This document shows, in pieces, positions 18,726 through 26,780 of a stretch of 64,000 bases of DNA. Position numbers and translations under genes: made by a program. This stretch comes from Roseateles sp. SL47 (GTDB lineage: Bacteria; Pseudomonadota; Gammaproteobacteria; Burkholderiales; Burkholderiaceae_C), in contig NZ_CP113068.1 in NCBI RefSeq assembly GCF_026625885.1, positions 3,162,001 to 3,226,000 of the forward strand, written 5' to 3'. Every line of letters starts with the position of its first letter. The first letter of the stretch is position 1. Below the pieces are notes generated by a model, which was not told the DNA's origin, did no database searches, and saw nothing but the letters and a program-made list of their open reading frames with translations.

Positions 18726-19459
18726 GCGGCCTCCTTGCGCAGGGGCGCGTCATCATCCCAGGCTTCTGCCACCAGGCGGGCTTGCATCAGGTGTTCCGGG
18801 GTCAACACCGCGTCGGTGGGGCCCCAGGCCATGCATCGGCGGGCCAGCAGCAGGGTGCGATGAAAGTGGACGCGGACTTGTTCGAGGTCATGCAGCACCG
18901 CAATGACGGTGCGAGACTGGGCGTGCCAGTCCGCAACCAGGGCCAGCAGGTCGGCTGTTGTGCGGGCATCGATGGCGTTGAACGGCTCGTCCAGCAGGAT
19001 GACCGGCGCGTCCTGCAGCAGGACACGGGCAAACAGCGCCCGCTGCATCTGCCCCGCAGACAGCTCGCCAATGAGCCGATGCTGAAAGCCCCCCAGCCCC
19101 ACCGCCTCCAAGGCCGCATCCACACCGCGCTGCAGGGCTTGGCTCACCGCACGCGTGCTGCCGATCTCTGCCCAGGCGCCCATCGCCACCAGGTCGCCCA
19201 CCTCCAGCGGCACGCTGCGATCCACGTGGGCCTGCTGGGGCAGCCAGGCCATACGAGGCCGAAGTTCGGGCGGCACCAGCACCTCGCCTGTCACCGCTTT
19301 GAGCTGGCCGGCAATGGCGCTCAGCAGGCTGCTCTTGCCGGCGCCGTTCGGGCCGACGATCGCAGTGAGCGACCCCGGCTCGAAAACGCCGGACACGTCC
19401 TGCACGGCCGGATGCCCCCGGTAGGCCACGGTGAGGTGGCGAAGTTCGATCCGGCTCAT
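18722..19459 (-). CDS. Metal ABC transporter ATP-binding protein (ZnuC/AztA type)
   Basis: The protein has 245 residues from ATG 19459 (MSRIELRHLTVAYRGH). The frame is open further upstream, but ABC proteins of this family start here and the ATG overlaps the stop of a small upstream ORF. Walker A is GPNGAGKSS, the signature is LSAGQMQR, Walker B is VILLDEPFNAID and the switch His lies in IAVLHDLEQV. It drives uptake through the permease encoded next in the operon. Confidence 0.9.
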   Translation of the reverse strand: MSRIELRHLTVAYRGHPAVQDVSGVFEPGSLTAIVGPNGAGKSSLLSAIAGQLKAVTGEVLVPPELRPRMAWLPQQAHVDRSVPLEVGDLVAMGAWAEIGSTRAVSQALQRGVDAALEAVGLGGFQHRLIGELSAGQMQRALFARVLLQDAPVILLDEPFNAIDARTTADLLALVADWHAQSRTVIAVLHDLEQVRVHFHRTLLLARRCMAWGPTDAVLTPEHLMQARLVAEAWDDDAPLRKEAA

Positions 19460-19608
19460 GTCGCGCTCATCGCCCAGGCCACCGCCAGCCAGAGCAGGAT
19501 CACCGGAACAACGGCGCTGGTGACGCGCCGCGCTGCGCTTTGGTTCATGAGGGAGGCGCCGGGGTAGCGCCGTGACGCGCCGGGCGGTTGGATATTCATC
19601 ATCTTCAT
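19456..19608 (-). CDS. Small single-span membrane protein ahead of the zinc importer
   Basis: This 50-codon ORF starts at ATG 19608 (an ATG at 19599 is an alternative). It has a polar, Arg-bearing N-half and one hydrophobic span near the C-terminus (VTSAVVPVILLWLAVAWAM). Its stop overlaps the ATPase start as ATGA, the same coupling used between the other operon genes. That overlap and the position between operator and ATPase are the main support. I do not recognise a family. It could be a small regulatory subunit or simply a leader peptide. Confidence 0.5.
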   Translation of the reverse strand: MKMMNIQPPGASRRYPGASLMNQSAARRVTSAVVPVILLWLAVAWAMSAT

Positions 19609-19695
19609 GCAATCACGCGGTGTGCGGTTCAGCCGGCCGCTCGTCAGAGGGCGCTCAGCCGTTGTTCCAAGCGGTCCGCGATTCATCTATCTTTT

Positions 19696-19724
19696 TAATG
19701 ATAATGCATTTGCAATAATGATGC
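19696..19724 (-). promoter_or_regulatory. Possible Zur/Fur-type operator upstream of the zinc importer
   Basis: An unusually AT-rich island in a GC-rich region reads taatgataatgcattt and continues gcaataatgatg. It contains an imperfect inverted repeat (ataatgc / gcaataat) like Zur and Fur boxes, about 90 bases before the first ATG of the leftward operon. The assignment to Zur rests on the operon function and is inference. Confidence 0.45.
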
Positions 19725-19863
19725 GGTTTAATCGCCCCCATGGAACGGCACACACGCGGGAGCGCTGGCACCCGGCGGGCCATTGCGGAGGCTCGGCGGT
19801 GGGCGCAGGCACCCCGTGCGTCGGGACATTGAGGGATCAGACCGATCGAGTAGGAATGCGAAG

Positions 19864-21528
19864 ATGGACAGCTTGCCAACCACAGACAATGAAGAGATCG
19901 ACCAGGAACGCAGGCGGCTGCTCGCCGGCCTGGCCATGGCGGGGGCAGGCTTGCCCCTGTTGGTCGAGCCCGCCGAAGCCGCGCAGTCGGTTGATGACGA
20001 ATGGTTGCGTGCTGCGATTCGATGCGTGGTGGTGATCTACGCTGAGAACCGCAGTTTCAACAATCTCTTCCACGACTTTCCCGGGCTGCAACGCCCGCTG
20101 TCCGCGCTCAAGCCGGCGGACTATCTGCAACTCGACCGTGACGGCCAAACGCCGCTCAAGACCTTGCCTCCGATCTGGGGTGGCATGGTGCCGCAGAGCC
20201 AGACGCTGCAAGGCCAGCGCTACTACCTGGACGAGAAAGCCATCACCGGCCTGCCCAACCAACCCTTTGCCCTGAAGGGGGCGGACGGCAAGCCGCTGCC
20301 TCTGGGCCTGGTGACGCGAGACCTGACGCATCGCTTTTACGGTAATCAGATGCAGATCGCTGCGGGGCGATGCAATCAGTTTGTCGCCTGGGGTGATAGC
20401 GGTGCGCTGGTCATGGGGCACTACGGGCAGGCGGCGCAGTCATTGAAGCTGCGGCGCATTGCCTCGCGCTACACGCTTTGCGACAACTTCTTCATGGCGG
20501 CCTTCGGGGGATCCTTCCTCAACCACATCTTCCTGGTCGCGGCGGAGCCTCCGGTCTATCCGGACGCGGCCAACAGCCCAGCGCGACACAAGATCAGCCT
20601 TCTGGAGGGCGACGACCCGACCGGCACCCGCTTGAAACTGTCCGACAAGAGTCCGGCTTCCTGCCTGGAAGGCCCACCGGTCTACGAGCACGACAGCATG
20701 CTGACGCCGGACGGTTATGCGGTGAACAGTGCCGCACCGCCGTATCAGCCTAGTTATGCCAAACCCGCGCCGGGCGGAGACCCGCGCCTTGCCAACCCGC
20801 AGGATCCCAACGTGCTGCCGCCGCAGCGTGGGCCCACCATCGGCGACCGCCTGTCCGACAAGGGGGTGACCTGGGCCTGGTACGCGGGCGCGTGGCAGGC
20901 GGCGCTCGACGGTGCCCAAGGCAAGGGCTTCCCGCCGGTCCCGAATTTCCAGGCGCATCATCAGCCCTTCAACTTCTTTGCGAACTTCGCGCCCGGCACG
21001 GAGGCCCGAACCCAGCATCTGCGTGATGGCGGTGTGGGCAACACGCCGGAGACCAACCGCTTCCTGGCGGATGTGGATGCAGGCCGCCTGCCGGCAGTCA
21101 CCTTCTACAAACCGCAGGGCAATCTCAACCTGCATGCCGGCTATGCCGACGTGGCCGCAGGCGACGAGCATCTGGCGACGGTCATTGAACATCTGGAGCG
21201 CAGCCCTCAGTGGCCCAATATGCTGGTGGTGGTGACTTTCGACGAGAACGGCGGCTGGTGGGACCATGTCAGCCCGCCGGTGGGGGACCGCTGGGGGCCT
21301 GGCACGCGCATCCCTGCGCTGCTCATCTCGCCGCACGCCCGACGGCGCCATGTGGATCACACGGTCTACGACACCAACTCCATCCTTCGTTTCATCACAC
21401 GGCTGCACCGGTTGGAGCCGCTGCCCGGCGTGCAGCGACGCGACGCCGCGATGGCCGCGCGCGGCCAGCCGGTGTTGGGAGATTTGACTCACGCACTCGC
21501 TCGCCGCCGCTCGGGGGAGGCGACCTAG
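19864..21528 (+). CDS. Phosphoesterase of the phospholipase C / acid phosphatase AcpA family
   Basis: The protein has 554 residues from ATG 19864. The N-terminus carries a Tat-like signal (RRRLLAGLAMAGAGLP) with cleavage probably after AEA. The phosphoesterase-family start motif YAENRSFNNLF follows at about residue 60, and the metal-site motif TFDENGGWWDHVSPP lies near 460. FGGSFLNHIFL is also typical. It should hydrolyse phosphate esters outside the cytoplasm; the choice between lipid and soluble substrates is open. It is the first of two rightward phosphoesterase genes and may relate to phosphate scavenging. Confidence 0.82.
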   Translation: MDSLPTTDNEEIDQERRRLLAGLAMAGAGLPLLVEPAEAAQSVDDEWLRAAIRCVVVIYAENRSFNNLFHDFPGLQRPLSALKPADYLQLDRDGQTPLKTLPPIWGGMVPQSQTLQGQRYYLDEKAITGLPNQPFALKGADGKPLPLGLVTRDLTHRFYGNQMQIAAGRCNQFVAWGDSGALVMGHYGQAAQSLKLRRIASRYTLCDNFFMAAFGGSFLNHIFLVAAEPPVYPDAANSPARHKISLLEGDDPTGTRLKLSDKSPASCLEGPPVYEHDSMLTPDGYAVNSAAPPYQPSYAKPAPGGDPRLANPQDPNVLPPQRGPTIGDRLSDKGVTWAWYAGAWQAALDGAQGKGFPPVPNFQAHHQPFNFFANFAPGTEARTQHLRDGGVGNTPETNRFLADVDAGRLPAVTFYKPQGNLNLHAGYADVAAGDEHLATVIEHLERSPQWPNMLVVVTFDENGGWWDHVSPPVGDRWGPGTRIPALLISPHARRRHVDHTVYDTNSILRFITRLHRLEPLPGVQRRDAAMAARGQPVLGDLTHALARRRSGEAT

Positions 21529-21624
21529 TCCAGACACCGCACGCTCATCGAGATCGCTCGTCTGCGCGGGACGCGTTGGTGTCCGGCCGGTCGAGCAGCC
21601 CATCGCCCCCACATCCACGCCACC

Positions 21625-22878
21625 ATGTCCACAATTGTTTTCCGCGCTGTTTTCGGCCTGCTGCTGGTCACCACGCTCAGCCTGCAACCGGCGCGGGCGG
21701 ATTTCTCCGTGCCCGGCTTCGAACTCGTTCACACCTCGCCTGTGGAGACGACGCTCGCCAATCCCGACCTGCGCGAGCCCGCTACCGTCTGGGTCGAGAT
21801 GATCGACTCTGCCAAGCGCCAGATTGACTTCGGCGAGTTCTATGCCAGCGGCGGAGGGGCACTGGACCCCGTGCTCTCGGCGATGGAGGCGGCCGGTGCT
21901 CGCGGCGTCAAGATTCGTTTTCTGCTCGAGGCGAAGGGCGTGAGGATGTCCAGCCCGCAGACGCTGGAGCGCCTGCAGAAGATTCCGGGCCTGGAGTTCC
22001 GCACACTGGACTATTCGAAGGTCACGGGCAACGGGATCATCCACGCCAAGTACTTCGTGGTCGACCAGCGCGAGGCGTTTGTGGGCAGCCAGAATTTCGA
22101 CTGGCGCTCGCTGGAGCACATCCACGAAACCGGCCTGCGCATCACCGATGCCACGGTGGCGGCGGGGGTGCAGGCCATCTTTGAGCAGGACTGGAAGGCC
22201 CAGGCGATGGTGGCGGCCGGCCAGCCGGTGCCGCCCTTGCCGCAGCCCTCGACGGAGTTTGATGTCCAGCGGCCGGTCCTCTTGCTGTCCAGCCCACGGG
22301 CCTACAACCCACCCGGTGTTGGCGATTCGGAAACCGTGCTTCCGCGCCTGCTGGCCCAGGCCCGACACGAGGTGCGCATCCAGTTGCTCGACTACGCACC
22401 GTTGAGTTACGCGGCGGGCAAGCGCCCGTATTACGGGGTGATCGACGAAGCGATCCGTGCCGCACTGGCGCGCGGCGTCAAGGTGAAGCTGATGGTGTCC
22501 GACTGGAACACGGAGGCGGCCCAACTGCCTTGGTTGAAGAGCCTGGCCGTTCTCCCCAACATGGCGCTGAAAGTCGTCACGCTGCCGCAGCCCAGTACCG
22601 GCTTCGTGCCATTCGCCCGTGTGATCCACACAAAGGCCATGGTGATCGACGACCAGGTCGCCTGGATCGGCAGCAGCAACTGGAGCGGTGGCTACATGGA
22701 CAAGTCGAGGAACATTGAGGTGGTGCTGCGCGATGCGGCTTTGGCTGCGCGGCTGGCTGTGTTGCACGAACAGACCTGGCGCTCACCTTATGCGGCCGAC
22801 TTGGACATCAACAAGGCCTATCCTCCGCCGGCCAAGGCCGCACCGGCGGCCGCGCCCAAAGGAAACGGCACCCCCTGA
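21625..22878 (+). CDS. Secreted phospholipase D-like protein
   Basis: The protein has 417 residues with a signal peptide ending PARA. Two HKD-type motifs are present: HAKYFVVDQ at about residue 140 with GSQNFDWRS after it, and HTKAMVIDD at about residue 335 with GSSNWSGGY. This is the layout of bacterial PLD/cardiolipin-synthase-like enzymes. The C-terminal tail is Ala/Pro-rich. It lies 96 bases after the phospholipase C-type gene on the same strand. Export suggests action on external phospholipids or nucleic acids rather than cardiolipin synthesis. Confidence 0.85.
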   Translation: MSTIVFRAVFGLLLVTTLSLQPARADFSVPGFELVHTSPVETTLANPDLREPATVWVEMIDSAKRQIDFGEFYASGGGALDPVLSAMEAAGARGVKIRFLLEAKGVRMSSPQTLERLQKIPGLEFRTLDYSKVTGNGIIHAKYFVVDQREAFVGSQNFDWRSLEHIHETGLRITDATVAAGVQAIFEQDWKAQAMVAAGQPVPPLPQPSTEFDVQRPVLLLSSPRAYNPPGVGDSETVLPRLLAQARHEVRIQLLDYAPLSYAAGKRPYYGVIDEAIRAALARGVKVKLMVSDWNTEAAQLPWLKSLAVLPNMALKVVTLPQPSTGFVPFARVIHTKAMVIDDQVAWIGSSNWSGGYMDKSRNIEVVLRDAALAARLAVLHEQTWRSPYAADLDINKAYPPPAKAAPAAAPKGNGTP

Positions 22879-22956
22879 CCCCGGTGTGAGGGGCTCCTGA
22901 CCGGCCACTGTTCGATTGGCGCCTGGGGCTGGTAAAGCGGCCAAGTGCCGCACCGT

Positions 22957-23355
22957 TCAGCGGGAAGGCGAAGGGCGAGGTGGTGGCTGTTGGAAGGCTG
23001 TTGGAAGGCTGTTGTTGTTGCCGACGGTCTTGGTCGTGGTCCAGGGGGTGTTGTCCTCGGGCCTCTGCAGCAGATACGTTGTCGCGTGGGCGTTTTCCCA
23101 GTTGATGCGCACCCGTGAGATGTTGACGCTGCTGCGGTAGTCCAGCGTCAGCCATTCGTTGTCGGTGAAGGCGGAGCCCCAGCGGCTGGTGTCTTGCTTG
23201 TTGATGGCCTGGGCGCCGTTCAGGTCGCCGCGCTCCATCGAGCTGCCGGTGGCGGAGACGGGCGTGAGCGCCGTTGCAGTGCCGCCCTCGCCGGACAAGC
23301 GTTTGGCGCGGGCCGCGCTGTCGGCGATGTCGCTCCCGCCTGCTGTCTGCCGGAT
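22957..23355 (-). pseudogene. Discoidin (F5/8 type C)-like domain fragment
   Basis: On the minus strand a frame reads LTPVSATGSSMERGDLNGAQ, then WGSAFTDNEWLTLDYRSS, RVRINWENAHATTYLLQ and TTKTVGNNN before a low-complexity Pro/Ser tail and a stop at 22957. This pattern resembles the carbohydrate-binding F5/8 type C fold, cut short. It begins around the stop of the nucleotide phosphodiesterase gene in another frame, with no start codon of its own. It may be a frameshifted C-terminal extension of that protein or a separate relic. Confidence 0.5.
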
Positions 23356-24629
23356 CAGCGCAGGGCCGGCAGCAGTGGCTCCAGATGACCATCGGAGGGG
23401 AGCGGCTTCAGACCCACCAATTGCATCAGCAGCGGGTAGACATCCACGTTGTCGAAGGGCGGCAGCACCACCCCGTTCCTGAAGGCGGGGCCTGCGGCAA
23501 TGAAGGTCGCGCGCATGTCCGGGGCGCGGTGATCGTAACCGTGGGCACCGCCCTTGGTCTTCTGCGCCGACTTGTCGTTGGTGGCCAAGGTCCAGCCCGG
23601 TTCGGCCAGGCAAAAGTAGGTCGGCACCCGGGCGTTCTTCCCAAACTCGAAGCGCGCTGGAATCTCAGCCTTGCGCCAGCATTCCACGTGCTCACGCGGT
23701 TGCAGCAGGGCCTGTTCCAGCACGGCCGCCTGGCCCTCTACCGGTTCCAGGCCGGCGAAGGTGCCGCTGCTGATCACGCGGTAACTGCCGGCTGGCGCCA
23801 TCTGGTCAATCCGGATCACGCGCGTGTTGCTGACCGAAGCCATGCCGTGATCGGACACCACGATGATGTTGGCCTCCAGCTTGCGCGCCGCCAGGCCGTC
23901 CAGCAGTCGCCCCAGGGCCTGGTCGACCTTGGCCAATGCGTCATTCACCATCGGGCTGTCCGGCCCCTGCTCATGGCCGGCATGGTCCACGTCATCAAAG
24001 TACAGCGTGAGGAAGCCCAAGCCCTGCGCCTTGCCGCCGTCGAGCCAGCCCAGCAGCGTGTCCGTGCGCGCATTGGCCGAGACCTTGCCGTCGAAGGTCG
24101 CGTAGCGGGTGGGCCGCACGCCGTGGATGGCCGCTTCGGACCCCGGCCAGAACATCGTGGCCGTGCGGACCTTGTGCTTTTCAGCGGTCACCCAGACAGG
24201 TTCTGCTCCATCCCACCAGCGGCGGTCGCCGACGGCCGTGGTGTTGCTCAGCGTGAAGCGTTCCCCAGGGATGCGCGGATCTTCCATCGTGTTGTCCACC
24301 ACGCCGTGATGGTCCGGGCGAAGGCCGGTGACCAGGGTGTAGTGGTTGGGGAAGGTCTTGGACGGGAATGACGGAATCATCGCTTCCGCGCGCACGCCGT
24401 TCGCCGCCAGTCGGCTCAAATTCGGCGTGATGCTCCGGTTGAGGTAATCCGGGCGCATGCCGTCGATGGAGACCAGAATCACCGGGGGGCGTGTGGCCGC
24501 AGCCGGCCCGGTAGAAGGTGGCTGCAGGGGCGCGCAACCGGCGGCCATCAGCAGCAGGCTCAGGGCCGCCAGTCTGTTACGCCAAGGGGCGAGCCGCAGA
24601 GGGCTCAGGCCGAGATCGGAAATGTGCAT
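23355..24629 (-). CDS. Lipoprotein ectonucleotide pyrophosphatase/phosphodiesterase
   Basis: The protein has 424 residues. The N-terminus has a signal with lipobox LMAAGC (Cys near residue 32), so it should be membrane-anchored outside the cytoplasm. The alkaline-phosphatase superfamily core shows ILVSIDGMRPDYL (first metal Asp), FPSKTFPNHYTLVTG (Thr nucleophile), FDDVDHAGH, VVSDHGMASV and GAHGYDH. This is the NPP subfamily, which cleaves nucleotide and other phosphodiesters. It runs leftward, towards the phospholipase D-like gene. Confidence 0.88.
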   Translation of the reverse strand: MHISDLGLSPLRLAPWRNRLAALSLLLMAAGCAPLQPPSTGPAAATRPPVILVSIDGMRPDYLNRSITPNLSRLAANGVRAEAMIPSFPSKTFPNHYTLVTGLRPDHHGVVDNTMEDPRIPGERFTLSNTTAVGDRRWWDGAEPVWVTAEKHKVRTATMFWPGSEAAIHGVRPTRYATFDGKVSANARTDTLLGWLDGGKAQGLGFLTLYFDDVDHAGHEQGPDSPMVNDALAKVDQALGRLLDGLAARKLEANIIVVSDHGMASVSNTRVIRIDQMAPAGSYRVISSGTFAGLEPVEGQAAVLEQALLQPREHVECWRKAEIPARFEFGKNARVPTYFCLAEPGWTLATNDKSAQKTKGGAHGYDHRAPDMRATFIAAGPAFRNGVVLPPFDNVDVYPLLMQLVGLKPLPSDGHLEPLLPALR

Positions 24630-24633
24630 GGGA

Positions 24634-24661
24634 CGTCAATCGTCAATCGTCAATCGTCAAT
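24634..24661. repeat. Four tandem copies of gtcaatc
   Basis: The heptamer gtcaatc is repeated four times without change just upstream of the phosphodiesterase start (24629, minus strand). It may vary in copy number by slippage. No promoter role can be shown. Confidence 0.8.
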
Positions 24662-24796
24662 CGCTTGGGACGATTCTCGCTGGCTGATTTGACAGTGCCA
24701 TGGCACCCATCCAAGCCCACCGGTGCTCATGGCGCAGTTGGACAGGCTTGCCCGCCCGACGAATCGGCTAGTGCAGTGCGCCTCACTGTTCTGTAC

Positions 24797-25879
24797 TTAT
24801 TCGGTCGAATTCAAAAGGGCTGCCTTGGCCCGCGTGACCTTGGCGAGGATGTTGGAAGCGCGAGCCGTCCAGATGAACGGTTTGGGATCGATGTTGTGAT
24901 GAGCAACATAGAGATCGATGGCCAGCTCGAGTTCGGCCACGCTGGTGAAGCTGTCACGTCGAATGCGCTTGTCGGTGATGTCGCGGAAGAAGCGCTCGAC
25001 CATGTTCAACCAGGAGGCGCTGGTGGGCGTGAAGTGCATGACAAACCGCGGATGTCGAGCCAGCCATCTCTGGACATCGGGATGGCTGTGAGTGGCGTAG
25101 TTATCCACGATCAGATGCAGACCCAAGTCCTTGGGCGTGCGGCGATCGATGTGCCGCAGGAATTTGAGCCACTCGCTGTGACGGTGTCGCGGCTGGCACA
25201 TCGAGATCACGCGGCCGTCCAAGGTGTTGAGCGCAGCGAACAGCGTCGTGGTGCCGTGGCGCTTGTAGTCGTGGGTGACAGTGCCGGCGCGCCCGCGCTT
25301 CATGGGCAGCCCCGGCTGCGTGCGGTTGAGCGCCTGGATCTGGCTCTTCTCGTCGCAACTCAGAACGAGGGCTTGCTCGGGAGGATTCAGATAGAGCCCG
25401 ACGACATCCAGCAGCTTGTCCTCAAAGCGCGGATCGCTTGACAGCTTGAAGGATCGACTCAGATGAGGCTTGAGCCCGTTGCTGTGCCAGACGCGGCGGA
25501 TCGTCGTGGCGCCGACGCCCAAATGGCTCGCCAGGGTACGAGTGCTCCAGTGTGTCGCGTCCACCGGCCTCTCATGCAGCGTGGCGTGCACGATGCGTGA
25601 TTCCACTTCCGCAGTGACTGTGGCCGGCCGTCCCGAGCGTGGTGCATCCTTGAGAAGCGCCGGGACGCCACCGTCGAGGAAGCGCTGGCGCCACAGCGCG
25701 ACCTGGCGCCGGTCCAACTCGACCTTGTCGGCAATGTCCTTGTTCTGGAGGCTTTGCGCTGCCAGCAGGATGATTTGCGCCCGCTGCTGAACCCGAGCTT
25801 CGACCCTGCGGCCCTTGGCCAGCGCGCGAAGCGCGCGCTCGGTGTCTTCGTCCAGTCCAATGGTCTGTGCAACTCGCAT
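24797..25879 (-). CDS. IS630-family transposase
   Basis: The protein has 360 residues. The N-terminal part is a homeodomain-like HTH pair (QSLQNKDIADKVELDRRQVA and ASHLGVGATTIRRVWHSNGL). The DDE domain has [28 protein letters not shown] and [18 protein letters not shown]. The start ATG 25879 is preceded by an AGGAGG ribosome-binding site seven bases away, and that site is itself duplicated. Full length and without frameshift, so it may supply transposase for the defective copies. Confidence 0.92.
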   Translation of the reverse strand: MRVAQTIGLDEDTERALRALAKGRRVEARVQQRAQIILLAAQSLQNKDIADKVELDRRQVALWRQRFLDGGVPALLKDAPRSGRPATVTAEVESRIVHATLHERPVDATHWSTRTLASHLGVGATTIRRVWHSNGLKPHLSRSFKLSSDPRFEDKLLDVVGLYLNPPEQALVLSCDEKSQIQALNRTQPGLPMKRGRAGTVTHDYKRHGTTTLFAALNTLDGRVISMCQPRHRHSEWLKFLRHIDRRTPKDLGLHLIVDNYATHSHPDVQRWLARHPRFVMHFTPTSASWLNMVERFFRDITDKRIRRDSFTSVAELELAIDLYVAHHNIDPKPFIWTARASNILAKVTRAKAALLNSTE

Positions 25880-25882
25880 CGC

Positions 25883-25922
25883 TCGGCCTCCTGAGCGATT
25901 AATCGGCCTCCTGAGCGATTAA
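25883..25922 (-). repeat. 20-bp tandem duplication carrying the transposase ribosome-binding site
   Basis: The unit tcggcctcctgagcgattaa occurs twice in direct succession just upstream of the IS630 transposase start. On the coding strand each unit contains AGGAGG, so the message has two possible ribosome-binding sites, and only the nearer one has good spacing. Confidence 0.85.
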
Positions 25923-25969
25923 AACACGCAAGCCATATTAGGTTCCAATACTTTACGCGCACCGCACTA

Positions 25970-26380
25970 GCGCGTAAGCGGCCAGACCTGCCGGGTCATG
26001 CACTACCCGAGGAGCCCGGCCTCTGGCAGCCTGATCTGGCATACCACTTGTGGCGTGGCATGCCGCTGATCAACGAGACGGTCTGGTTTCACGCACGCAG
26101 TGGCACGCTGATCCTCACGGACGTGTGTCAGTGGTGGAGGGGGGATGCGTTGCCCTGGAAGGCAGCACTTTGGGCGCGGCTGACACATGTGCGGGGCCGC
26201 ATGGGTGTGCCACTGCATGTCCGTGCCATGGTGCGTGACGCCGAGGCCGCCGCCGCCAGCGCTAGGCAAATCCTGAACTGGCCGATTCGGCGCATCAGCT
26301 TGGCGCACGACGCGCTTGTCGACGTGCAGGCCCAGGAACAACTGGCGCTGGCACTGGGCCCCCTGCTTCGGCGAGGGTGA
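25970..26380 (+). pseudogene. DUF4336 protein, C-terminal part, cut by IS630
   Basis: Starting right at the edge of the IS630 element, the frame reads ARKRPDLPGHALPEEPGLWQ, then LWRGMPLINETVWFHARSGT and LILTDVCQWW, and ends LALALGPLLRRG. This looks like the second half of a DUF4336 (metallo-beta-lactamase-like, function unknown) protein. No start codon precedes it; ATG/GTG codons within are internal. On the other side of the IS, a short frame (HPSPPVLMAQLDRLARPTNR) could be part of the missing N-half, but about 30 residues would be lost between them. Confidence 0.6.
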
Positions 26381-26780
26381 TGAGTTTTGCCGTCCGCCTC
26401 CAGCTTCATTCGGCAAGCCCTTACTGCCCACGAAGAGTGATCGATCACACGTCACTGCTAAAGCGTTCTCCCGACAGTATCGCGAGACGCACTTCAATCG
26501 CTCAGGTGCGATTGCTTCATTACTCGTAATGAATTGGAAGTCGGGGCGGGTAGCTGCGAAGGGGCAGGGCCTTGACCTGCAGGTAGTACACGCTGCGCCG
26601 CGGCACGTGGAACGTTTTCCATCCCCTTGCGACCGTCTTCTACCCAGCTCTCAATCTCATGGCGTGTTCCTCTCAACGGCAACACCTGAGCAGGTTTTCA
26701 CTGGGTCAATACATAACCGCGGCCGGAGCGCAGCGGAAGGAACCAAATGCATGGCATGTTGCGTCCCGTTGACGGACGGG
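26381..26780. other. Intergenic stretch without a clear gene
   Basis: No start-bearing ORF here looks real. A minus-strand frame ending at 26520 (WKTVARGWKTFHVPRRSVYY..) has protein-like character but no start or known family. Bases 26700-26780 contain short inverted blocks (ttgcgtcccgttgacgg; ttccgctgcgctcc on the other strand) that could be a worn attC site behind the adjacent cassette gene; this is uncertain. Confidence 0.4.

Larger units (their letters stand above)
24771..25967 (-). mobile_element. Intact IS630-family element
   Basis: The ends are inverted repeats (gtgcagtgcgcc at 24771 and its partner gcgcaccgcac ending at 25967). They are flanked on both sides by TA (24769-24770 and 25968-25969), the target duplication expected for IS630/Tc1-mariner elements. 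One full transposase gene is inside. It is the parental type of the two half-elements near 9.1 and 12.2 kb. Confidence 0.9.

Noticed and set aside
18286..18863. Plus-strand frames across the zinc importer operon
   Set aside because: They are antisense shadows of three well-supported ABC transporter genes.
20440..22767. A 775-codon open frame on the minus strand
   Set aside because: It lies over the phospholipase C- and D-like genes, which have proper catalytic motifs and signals; no domain on the minus strand.
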